NCBI GenBank assembly: GCA_018857735.1 | Contig: JABMCL010002073.1 | Span: forward strand, 2,181,501 to 2,245,500 | Direction: 5' to 3' | From: Alviniconcha marisindica | Taxonomy: Eukaryota > Mollusca > Gastropoda > Provannidae | Length of the DNA: 64,000 nt | Shown: positions 1 to 11,957 of the stretch, in pieces | Numbering within the stretch: position 1 is the stretch's first letter | How the letters are laid out: the number at the start of each line of letters is the position of its first letter | Translations under genes and position numbers: made by a program | The notes under the pieces: model-generated | Databases searched by the model: none | Told to the model about the DNA's origin: nothing | The model's input: only the letters and a program-made list of their open reading frames with translations

Positions 1-545
1 GCTGTACACAGAGAAGCCTCAGAGGCGAGATACATTCAAAATACCCCTCTGTTTCTCTGTGTGTGACTCTGTACTCTTTTTCTGTGTCTGTCTGCCTGTT
101 GATGTTAACGTTGTCAACACCACTTACTGCACACACAGAGGCCTCAGAGGCTAGGCAGCATGCAAAATATCCCTCTGTTTCTCTGTACGTGACTCTCTGT
201 CCAGATGCCTCTGTGACATTAATGTTTTCAACAACACCTGCTTCTGCATCAGAGGCAACACTAAAGGGAATCTTTCTCTGTGTCTGTCTGCCTGTCTGTG
301 TGTTGATGTTAACCTTGATTACACCACCTACCGCAAACACAGAGGCATCAGAGGTAGAACACACAATACTCTGTGTCTGTCTGCCTGTCTGTCTGAATGT
401 TAGCATTGTCGACACCACCTACTTTACACAGAAAGGCATCAGAGGTAGCACGCTGTCTGTGTGTCTATCTGTCCACCTGTGGTATTAACAGTGTGGACAC
501 CATGTACTGCATACTGATAGATATCAGAGGTTACATTCAAAGTTT
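1..545. repeat. degenerate tandem repeat, ~80-110 bp units
   Basis: About six diverged units share 'GATGTTAACGTTGTCAACAC' followed by a cACAGAGGC(A/C)TCAGAGG core and CTGTCTGCCTGTCTG. The array runs into a (CT)n tract at about 688-766. The short ORFs here are repeat artefacts. Confidence 0.75.
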
Positions 546-684
546 GCTTTCTTTGTGTACATGCATGCCTTCCTGTCTCTACATCTTTCTGTCTGTTGGT
601 CTGTCCATCTACCTTGCTAGTCTTTTGGTCCTTATGTCTGACTGACCAACTGTCTGATCTGACTGACCAACTATCTGTCTGTCT

Positions 685-687
<3 letters not shown>

Positions 688-766
<79 letters not shown>
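688..766. repeat. (CT)n microsatellite
   Basis: An uninterrupted CT dinucleotide run of nearly 80 bp. Confidence 0.95.
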
Positions 767-769
<3 letters not shown>

Positions 770-1096
770 CAGTGGCATGCAAACATAAACAGTTACCATC
801 TTGTTGCAGACTTTCCACTGTGTGGAGGCATATGCTGCTGAGGGGCTGCTCAACATTTGTACATCTATTTTTAAGGTAAACTGATAGAAATCAACAAATA
901 GTGGAAATTCATAGCACTTGACAAGCATCATAATAATTATGTGATAGGATTTTTTTTTTTTTTAAAGTCCAGATAGATCCTAATTTGCCCTGCTTGCTTC
1001 AGACTATGATGCAAAACAAACAGCTGAACATGTGTCAGGAAGGAAAAATGAAACAGGAATTGGTAAAAGTGGAGAGGAAGGGAAGGGGAGAGAGAC

Positions 1097-1099
<3 letters not shown>

Positions 1100-1160
<61 letters not shown>
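1100..1160. repeat. (CA)n microsatellite
   Basis: A pure CA run of about 60 bp, downstream of a purine-rich stretch. Confidence 0.95.
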
Positions 1161-1161
<1 letters not shown>

Positions 1162-1501
1162 AAACAAAATAAAATGTCATGGAAAATACACCAAGTAAAA
1201 CTCTTTGGAAAATACAAGTTGTAACTAGTTCTGAGTCAGAAACAGTCATTTGAGCTTTTTACTGGCCTGGTTTGCATTCGTGCTCCCCCCTGCCGCACCC
1301 AACCCACCCCCAAAAAACTGCAAAAGAACAGCAGCCAACAACAACAGAAACAGGAACAAGAGCAACAGTGCCAAACAAAGAAATAAATGTAAAGACAACA
1401 ACAGCAACAACAACAAAGCCAAATGCTTCAGTCCCTCCCAGCCCAGAAGAGCAAAGTCTGAGCATTGCTGGGCTGTGCTGAGCTCCTTTGCTGTATTTCA
1501 G

Positions 1502-1622
1502 GTGCTGCCAGTAAGGAAAGCACTGCACTTTTGGCTGACCCATTGCAAAGCCTTTCTCACCTACCTGTCGCACGACGCCTCCAGTGTGCGGCAGACCGCA
1601 AGCACCCTCTGCATGCATGTGG
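1502..1622 (+). CDS. HEAT/ARM gene, first exon visible
   Basis: The acceptor is TGTATTTCAG and the donor GTGAGT. It reads VLPVRKALHFWLTHCKAFLT and on to a CMHV end, in helix-repeat style, and ends in phase 1, matching the next exon. An upstream exon in frame is required but not seen in 1-1,500, which is mostly repeats. Confidence 0.75.
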
Positions 1623-4600
1623 GTGAGTGTCTGCTAATGTGCTGGATACCCCTTTTGAACTGAGGTACTAAGTTTTGAATCTTCTTCTGTATACATAAGT
1701 TGTGACAGTTCCTCTGTATTCACAGTCTTCCTGGCCTGTGACATTGAATAAAGAATTGCCTTGAGCAGTGGTATTTGCAAGTCTTTCAGTTTCATGAATA
1801 GTGCTTATTGGGGGGGGGGGGGGGGGGGGTACACGTTTATGGAAAGGTGGGCTCTTTGGGGGTCAGTCAGGGTCACTGCAAGCAACCCATTAAGAAACTT
1901 GTTTCATTAGTGTCTTGAAGGAAAGTTTGTACTTTTCCAGCTACTCACCGAGAGAGCATTGCTGTGCTGATGAAGTTGGTGATGCATCATCTAACCCAAG
2001 CCTGGTCCGTTAACCTTCAGTCTCTGGCGGCATGTCATTGCTTCCTGCAAGCTACAGGTGAGCTGAGGCATAGCGTTATCACTGTGCATACCCAGCTGTA
2101 ATTTGTAGGTACGAAAAACAAACAAAAAATACCAAGTTTTGTGACATCCAACTGTTCAGTTCATTGCAGATCAAGAATACATCTGTGCATTTGCACTCAT
2201 TGTAGATTTGTGTGTCAAAACGTAGCACAAAATAAAAAATCAATCACCATCACTACCCCCCCCCCCCACCCCCCCCCCCCCACCCACCCCCCATCCCACC
2301 TCTCTACCCATGTCTGTGTCTCAGGTGACACCTGTTACAACTTCACTTTTATGTTTTCTTTTCCCACAGATGTTGATGATGACATGATGACATGGGAAGG
2401 CAAGGAAGGTCGGATGTTTGTGTATGAACTCCTGTGTAAACACCTGATTGAGTTCCACACTGCCTCTGCAGACAACCAGACCAGTGTTTCGTCCCAGCAG
2501 AATGTTCGCAGTCAAGATGGTGGAAGGTATGCTCCTGGCCTGGATGTCTTGACCATGAGCCAGGCTTATTTGTCTGCTTTGGTACTCAGTGATGTGCTGT
2601 TGTGATGCTTCAGTAGCATGAACGTGTGCTGAATTTTATCATCTGTTTTGTCTGATATCACCCCACTGTGAACAAACATAAAATAAAACATTGATTAATT
2701 GATTGTCATCTGTTACAGAAACATACACTCAGGGGAGGTGGGGGGGGGGGAGTAAGTAAGTTGGTGTTTTACGCCCAGTCAACCAGTGCGGTTATGGGGG
2801 GGGGGGGGGGGGGGAGATTTAGTCATCATAGCCAAAAGTAGTAGTAAATAGTATACACTGTAATCATTTATGGGTAGCAAACAGCAAAAACATTAAAATG
2901 GTAGGAAAAACCCAACAACACCAGATAGGCATAAATGTTATTGACTGAAACATCACCTGTGTTTTCAGCGAGATGCAAGAATCTGTGGAAGATGTATACA
3001 GAGCCATAGGTGGTCACCTGGCAGGAAAGTCATCACTGATGCAGCTCTTTCTGCTGGACAATGCTCTCCATCTGGCTGATGACACAGGGTTCAAGGTAGG
3101 CTTCATTGAGTTGCAGGTCAACACCATTGTAACACTATTGGGCTTAGGTATTTGAGACCATATAGAATCAGACAAAAAGTGCATATTTGTAGGATAACTA
3201 ACATAAAATAGGGACAGTATCACAATGCTTTATTCTTTTATATGTTTTTCCTGCATCCTGCTGTAAATACAGGTCAGTTTCACCATAGTGTACATTATGG
3301 TAGTGTGATTTTAGATAGGATGCATTTGCAGCATTTAAATTGATAAACGTGTGTGGGGAGAGGGCACTGTTCTCATCCCTGTGTCAGTTATTGCTCTTCT
3401 CTTCCTGTAGAAAGATTTGATGCAAGATTATTGTTGTTCAGCAATACAGTATTGAACAGAGAAGATATTTTTATGACTCCACTGATCTTCAGTCTTTGCT
3501 GTAGTTTTGGCTAAGGTATTTTCTTTGCTTGGTCTGTACTGTGTCGAAGAATGCATTCAGCCTCACATATATTCCTGTTTCCAAAGCCATCATTTTTGTA
3601 CTGTTGAGATGTTTAAGAGAACATTGTAAGCTGCGTATTCATCTTGCAGTCTGATTCTGTGTCACTGAATAATTAAGCTGCACTGGCATTGACTTGATCT
3701 CATCTGACAGCAGTCCAGTCCTCCTCCCTTTGTCATCACTCCCCGGCACGCCTCAGTGTGGTGACCTCAGATTACCCACTTCAGATTTTCTTTTTCTCCT
3801 TTTGGTTGGGGGGTGAGGCACCTGCCTGCTGAAAGGAAAGGCCCTCTAAATTGTATTTTGTTGATGCTGATTTAATGAAATATTTGCATTTTCATCATTT
3901 TCTTTCAGATTGCAAATGAGGAAGAATTCCAGAATCTGCAACAATGGCTGTTGCTGCACTTTCTTTCTTTGTCACACGAGTGAGTATTGTTGAGCTAACT
4001 GTGTGTTGTTGTTTTTCTTCTTCTCCTCCACCCCCCTTTTTTTTGTTTGTTCGGGGGGGGGGGGGGCAAAGAATGGTTAAATAGCTGCCATTCATTCACA
4101 ATTTTATAAATTGTGCACACGATACATATGTTTAATTCTGTACTGTGGAATAGTTTTTTGAGGACCATCCCTTTTTTAAGACCACTTTTTTGGTCAAACG
4201 TTTCCGACCATGTTTCCATGTAAGTGACCACCTCACCAAGGACAGCCCTCTAGCTTCATTTTCAGGGTAGTCACAGGAGGAAGGTTCCAGTGGATTTTAC
4301 ATCTATAAAAATGCATTTAGTGTATTTTGCATGCAACATATGAAGTATGTGTTAGAGGGTTGCCTGGTAGGAGTGTTTGATTGTTGGTAACGGTACAGGT
4401 GTGGTGATGGCACGCCTCAGTGTGGTGACCTCAGACTGCCCAGTTCTCAAGAGCTGCTGATGACCATGCTGCACCACACAGCAGTCTGCCTGGCGCATAC
4501 ACAGTGGGAGCTACGCAGGATTGCACAACAGGTGAATATTCTTCTCATCCTCCTCTCATTGTCATTATGTCACTGTGATCTTGATGTTTGACTGACTGAT

Positions 4601-7196
4601 TGTGTGTGTGTGTGTGTGTGTGTGACTCTGTGTGTGTGTGTGTGTGTGTGTGACCACCCCCTTCCTCTGCCTCATGGTTATCTTCTTAACTGTCATCATC
4701 TTCAGCTGCTATTAACCCCTTCACTGCCACAGCCTGTAAAATTTCTGGGCTGAAAAGTGCACACATACACCCCTCCAAACAGCATATGTGATGGTCCTGT
4801 AACAAATCTACTTCCAATACTGTGCATTTTAATAAAAATCCATTCACGGTCTCATGCAAAGGGGGCAAAACAAGCCTCAGTGGTTTCATATTTGGCACTT
4901 TTATTGGTAGTTTTCCAAGTGACGGAGCAGCAAGCATGGCAGTGAACAGGTTAATCACTGCACATTGAAGTTGTGTCTTGCACATGCACTGCTGAGTGGC
5001 ACAGGATAGGACAACACTTGAACCGATACACCTAAATGTTCTGTGCCAAGATGGTTAGAGATGACCTTTAAGTTCCTTGCTCTGTCAGGTGTACAGCTTG
5101 AAATGAGCAGGTGTCTTGGCTAAAAATACTGTTCATGTTCCTGAATGATGTTATAAGCTGCTGTATTAGTCTGAAAACATTCCTGGTGCCATAGTGGCTT
5201 CATTGTGTTACTATTCCCGTGCATGGTGGTTGGTGCCGTTTGTGAGGAGTTTGGCAGTTAATCATGTGATGCATTACTCAGATTTCTCTTGCTTGCCACG
5301 GGTGTTGCTGTGCCTGCGTGATGATGATGTGTCTGTGAGTTCAGCAGTGCGGCATGTTTGCTGCACTTGAATTCCTCTAGCTGGTGACACATATCACCAT
5401 ACCTGTGTGATGATGATGTGTCTGTGAGTTTGGCAGTTCAGCATGTTTGCTGCACTCGGATTCCTCTAGCTGCTGACACGTATCACCGTACCTGTGTGAT
5501 GATATGTTTTGAGTTAGGTTCCTAGTTTGTCGTATTACACAGCTTCATTATCATCAGAAATAATGGACTATCTTGACATGCTCAGGCTTGCCGCAGCTGT
5601 TGCTCTGCTTGTCTTTAGATGATGCACCTGTGAGTTAGGCAGTTGATTGTGCTGTGCATCACTGTGGCTGCTCTTATTTGCTGCATGTGTTGTTATTCCT
5701 TGTATGACATAACATGTCTAAAATTCAGCAGTTCCCTGTGTTATAGACCACATGGACTCCTCTTGCTTGCCGCCATTGTCACATTGAGGGGCAGATCATT
5801 CATCATGTCATGTGCCTGACAGATTTATTGTGCCGGTGCTGAATGCAAGGACTGCGTGGAGCAGCGTGGCTTGGGGACGGACGGACAGCTCATTGTGTCA
5901 GATGCCACTGATTCTTCTTGCTTGTCACAGGTGTTGCCCTGCCTGTTGTGAAGTCATGTGTCTGTATGACGCTGAACTCATCATGTTGGTGTGGGGCTAC
6001 ATCACAGAGGAGGCTAGCCTCCTTTCCTTCCTGGGTCTCTGTGCCTTGCACCGAAGTCTGGCCCTCTGTGCCCGGGTGGTGGCCACAGCTGACCTTACTG
6101 ACAAGGTAAGGGGACCTGCGCTGTCCGCCTCATACAGCAAAGAGGCTCTACTTCAAAGCAGTTGAAAGCTCTGTGTACTGCTGTAGCTGGATGACTTGGG
6201 CAGGCTGTGGTATTCAAGAACTGCTTGAAAGCTTAGCGTTAAGCGTAAAGCCTTTTTCATTGGATACTTGTATAGCAGTGTTATCAAATGTCTTCAGCTC
6301 AGTTTTCATGTTGCTTGTGAGTTTTTTTGTTGAGTTTTTTTAATTCTTTTATTATTATAGATTTTCAACCAACGGAAGACCAAATAACTTGCTTGCCTTG
6401 CCTCTTGCAGGACTTGACCATAGGAAATCCTGTCTACGTTACCTTTGTGGACGGTGTGAGGAAGCATGTTGGGGATTACCTGCCCTTGGTGTGCCATCAC
6501 CTGCAAAGAGAGGCCTATGACAAAATGTCTGTGGTAGCAGCAGAAACAGCTCTTCTGGCCCTCAACTTCTTTGACCTGCAAGAACAAATTGTAAGTTATG
6601 CATTCATGTGTGCCCCCCCCCCCCCCCCCACCTCCCCATGCATTGTTTTTGTCTTTGTGTGTGTGGGGGGGGGGGGGAGGAGGGGGAGAGACAAAAACTT
6701 TTCTCTAGCTTTCCAAGTTCTGTGAAAAGGTTTTCTAGTTCTGTTTATTGCTGTCAATCCAGGGAGTATGTCTCATTGTTTCTCTGTGTCTCGTTTGCCC
6801 TTGAATTGTTTTGTTCTGGTTTATTTCAGCTTTTGTTGTTTATTAAATGTTTGTGGCAGAAAAAGGATTTGTGTTCAGCCCTTGTGATTCTGTGGAAGAA
6901 CCTGTTTATCTTCGCACATCCGCAGAGCGCCATAGCAACTTCCCTGTTTCCTGGCCTCCAGCATGAGTTCCAATCTCCTTACGAGGGTTTTCTGAGGTGA
7001 GGCTTTTGCTACTTCTTCTTGCAAATTAAACTGATTACACAATTGACTCCTTGACTCAAATATCGTAGTAAGATCATTTTCAGGGGTGGGGTGGGGGGAT
7101 CTCAATTTATTTGCTAGCAGTGTTGTTTATTCTGTCTCTGCATGTGTCTCTCATTGTTAAGCTCTCTGTTTCACTGTCTGTGTTTCTCTGTGCTTG

Positions 7197-7227
<31 letters not shown>

Positions 7228-7235
7228 GTCTGTCT

Positions 7236-7304
<69 letters not shown>

Positions 7305-10300
7305 GTGTCTCTCTCTTTCTCTCTTTGTTCCTCTCTTTTTGTCTCTCACAATATCTCTGCATCTTACCGATCTCGTGTCAGGGCATTAAAATCCAGTTAC
7401 TAACTAACTAGTAATCTTGTTATCATTTTGCCAGTAAAGATGAATTTCTGTTTCAGCTGCTGTCTTGTGCGCCCAGAAAGCAATGTCCAGTGTGCAAAAC
7501 AGGTGTGTGATCAGCAGAATGAATCATTTTGCTAGGCAAACTGCATACTAACAGTATTACATCTCATGTAATCGTGTGTGTGTGTGTGGTTTATGATGTA
7601 GTTTATGGCAAACAGTTTAATGAGACTGTTAGGATGAGATCTTTCAAACTTTGAGACTGTCAGGATGAGATCTTTCAAATTTTACATGAAGATAAAGTTT
7701 GTACTGTTGTTACATATGACCATGGAGGTAATGCATCAAGCAACTTTAACTTATGTTTAGAGGGAACAGCTGCATAACCATCCTCTAAACACAACAACTA
7801 GAACATTGTGGAAGTGGGAGAGTGTTTCATTGTTTCTTCCAAATGCTCTTTAAGCAAGATCTTGGAAGCATCCTGGACTATAAGTGATATTAACCCCTTC
7901 ACTGCCATGATGTTAAGTGAAAACGACCAATAAAAGTAAGAAAGTTGAAACTCTTAAGCCTTTTTGTTTGCTTTTCGCACTGACATGTGCCAGGATTTTC
8001 ATAAAAACGTATAGCATGGAAAGTAGAGGCGTTATAGGACCAGAAAATATACTGTTTTCAGATGCATCAGTGCACCTTTGAGCCTGGAAATTTGACAGGA
8101 TGGGGCATTGAAGGGGTTAAGATTTGCACATGTATTTATGCTGAGTGTGATCACCCTTGACTTGTTTTCAAGGCCCCAGGAAAAAAAGAAAAAAATCATG
8201 AGCATTGCAGTTTTCCCATTTAGAATGCAAGTAGACTTGGCATGTGCTTGTCTTGATGATATACTTTGAACTGGAATGAATTGCATGTACCGGTAATGAA
8301 TATTTAATGTATGCATGCCAGAGAGATGTGCTGTGTTTGAGTACTAATTTTTTGGTGTGTCATTAATATATGTAATCATGGTGAATACTGAACATATGCC
8401 CAGTATTTGTACTAATTCTTTTTGTGTGACATAAATACATGTGATTGTTTTGAACATGAAACTTCAAAACCCAAAAGATGTGTTGCATATGATGGTACTA
8501 ATTCATTGGTGTGATATTAACACATTGTGTTTTGCTCCCCAAGTCAAGGGAATTGGTAAGCTCCTCCTGTGACTCAACTATTTGTCTGGTGCAGGGGTCG
8601 CAAACACTTTTAAAACTTGCGTACAGTGCAATTTGGTTAGACACATGGGGTTTGATCAATTGTGTGAGAGGGGTTTATTTTGCATTAAAACATTTTTCTG
8701 GCATATTTGCGACCCCTGTGTTGTGAAAAGCTGTTTTTTTCCATTCTTTTTCTTTTTTCTTGTTTCGTTATTTTTTTACTGTCTTGGAATTATCTGTTTA
8801 TGAGTTAACTGGGTGCAAGTTCAGTCAATGTATCATTCAGAGTACTTGGACATCAGATTTTCCATCAGTAGACTGAATTTCATCAGTTGAGGAGTGGCAG
8901 GAGTCATCAGTAGACTGAATTTCATCAGTTGAGGAGTGGCAGGAGTCATCAGTAGACTGAATTTCATCAGTTGAGGAGTGGCAGGAGTCATCAGTAGACT
9001 GAATTTCATCAGTTGAGGAGTGGCAGGAGTCATCAGTAGACTGAATTTCATCAGTTGAGGAGTGGCAGGAGTCATCAGTAGACTGAATTTCATCAGTTGA
9101 GGAGTGGCAGGAGTCATCAGTAGACTGAATTTCATCAGTTGAGGAGTGGCAGGAGTCATCAGTAGACTGAATTTCATCAGTTGAGGAGTGGCAGGAGTCA
9201 TCAGTAGACTGAATTTCATCAGTTGAGGAGTGGCAGGAGTCATCAGTAGACTGAATTTCATCAGTTGAGGAGTGGCAGGAGTCATCAGTAGACTGAATTT
9301 CATCAGTTGAGGAGTGGCAGGAGTCATCAGTAGACTGAATTTCATCAGTTGAGGAGTGGCAGGAGTCATCAGTAGACTGAATTTCATCAGTTGAGGAGTG
9401 GCAGGAGTCATTCTTGGGAAGAGAGACATGTAGAAAACGGTATTTGAGTACTTCCTTTGGCAGTTTGTGAATTTGTGTTAAAACGGATACTTCAGAAGCT
9501 GATCTCTCAATAACCCCCCCCCACCCACCCACCCACCCCCCCCCCCCCCTTTGAATTTTTAATCATTTTTTAATGTGCCCCTCTCCCCCATAAAGCAAAG
9601 GGAGGTATATTGAATCCCCTTCTCTTTCCATTTATCTGAGTTTCTTTTTACCAGATGGTATCTTCTACACTGCTTAACCATTTGCAGCCAAATGGAAGAT
9701 AAATACACTGACAACATATCTGGGCTCATGGGGTGTGGTGGGGAGGGGGGGGGAGGGTATTATGCCTTTTTGGATTTCTGGACCAGTCTTGTTTTGTTGT
9801 TGTTTTTTTATGTGGAAAGGATTGTTTGCTTGACATTTCAGAAAGTAGTTGCCTCCTCCCCCATCCTTCAGCAGCCAACGCTGTGCTTGCTTGTCTCCCT
9901 TCTACTCATGTGTTGTTTGTTGCTGTTGTGTCCGTTTGTTGTTTTTAGCATAGAAAATCCTGCAAGTCTGTGATGATCAGAGCTTTTCCTGATGGCCGTT
10001 TGTGGCAAAACATGAAATAGCTAGTGTTCTTGGTTGCCATAAAAGCAAAACCTTTCAAGTTTTGTGTAGCAGTAACCGCTGTTGGGCTTTGCTCCTTCAC
10101 ACCTGTTTTGGTGAATGTGACCTAATTTCCAGGTCACAGTATTATCAAAAGATGTCAAACTGAAAGTTGTTTTCTTTCTGAATTCCTGTCTGCGTGCATT
10201 CAAGATTTGTGTCGTTGTAACATGCATTGATTAGATCATATGCATACTTGATGTTTTGAAGGATTATTTTGTGTATTTGAGGAAGGTTAGTAGCATGTTT

Positions 10301-10729
10301 TTCTGATATGGCAATAAACCATAACATTAGGATTTTCTCAAGCTGTGTATACAATCTTTATATTTTGCATTCAGTAATAGCCGCTCTTGAGCATGATTGT
10401 TTTGGTGGCTGTGGGCCTTTCTAAGGTCATCAGAGAATCCAAAGATGTGTGTGTGTGTACATTTGTGTATGTGTTTTGCTCATGTTACATTTACAGAGTG
10501 TTATGCATATCAAACCTTTATTGTGACTGAAATGGACCATGATAATAGGATAAAAGTGACCAATGTGATGGTCCATGACAAAAGTGACACTGCAGTTGCT
10601 TCCATGGCAGTTGCTATCATAGCATGCTGCTATTCTTTGGACAGCCAAAGTCTTTTCAGTTTTGTCTGCAGTGAGTGGGATTCCAAATGGTTGAACAGTA
10701 CATGCATTTTACATGTTCTCACACACACC

Positions 10730-10788
<59 letters not shown>

Positions 10789-11919
10789 TCTCTCTCTCTC
10801 ACACACACACACACACATAACTTTTCAGTAGACTTTAACACATAACCTTTCACTTTTTAAAAGACTTTTAACAACAATGTTAATATATTTTCTGTCTGAG
10901 AGAAAAAACCTTAAAACAGAAAAGATTTTGCTTGATTTAATTTCTGAGCAACATTTTGTCTTGAACACAGTTCACAACATGGGAATACACTTCATGATAA
11001 AAAATATTTTTTAAAAGAATGAGAATAATGCTTGACCAGCCTGTTTTTGATTTTGCAGGTGGAGAAGAACCTGATGTTGACCATACACAAACATTTGCCA
11101 CACTTCCTACCGCAGTTAGACAGCTCCAGTGCTGCCCTCTGCCTGCCTCTCCTGGCTCACAACATTGGTCTTTTCATTGACGACACCGATGTCTGCAAAT
11201 CCCTCATCAACAGGTACCATCTCGACTTGAGCTGATGCTTTTTCATCAGATCCTTGTGTTATCTATGTAGTTATGAACATGATGAGTGGTTAAGACCCTG
11301 GACCAGGTTGAGAGAATTAATACTGTATGTTTGAACCTCGGTTTTGAGGAACAGTATCCAAAGACAGGGTCACTAGCTCTCGTGTGAACCAGGTCAGCTG
11401 TAGAAACGAATGAAAGCTCCTTAGGACAGTTTTGTTTGTGTGGTTAGATACAGCAGCCGTTTCCTTGACACTTCATCAATGATGAGGACTTTCTGCCTGT
11501 CCACAAAACGCATCGCCCAGCCTCTCAAGACAGTCCCTGTTCTCCGTGAACAGTTTTGGTTGACAGGGGAAGGAGAGTTCCTCATACTCCAACAATGTCT
11601 CATTATTCGACAGATTGTTTGTCAGTTACAGTGCTACATTGAGACCAGTTTCCACCTTTCTTTTTGAGCTCTGAGCACAGCTGAAAAGAAAGATGCCTGT
11701 TCTTAGCTTCGGCCAGATTTTAAGGTCTAGATTCCTGTAGTTTTTCCACCAAAGAGCTTGGTTAAAAACAAAAATCTTCTGACTTGACAATAAACCATAA
11801 CATTAGGATTTTCTCAAGCTGTGTTTACAATCTTTATATTTTCCATTCAGTAATAGCCAATTTTGAGCATGATGGTTTTGATGGCTGTGGGCCTTTCTAA
11901 GGCATCTGAGAATCCAAAG

Positions 11920-11957
<38 letters not shown>

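Noticed and set aside
8833..9532. Minus-strand ORFs of about 200 and 230 codons
   Set aside because: The 42-bp period equals 14 codons, so frames stay open by arithmetic. No start context or domain.
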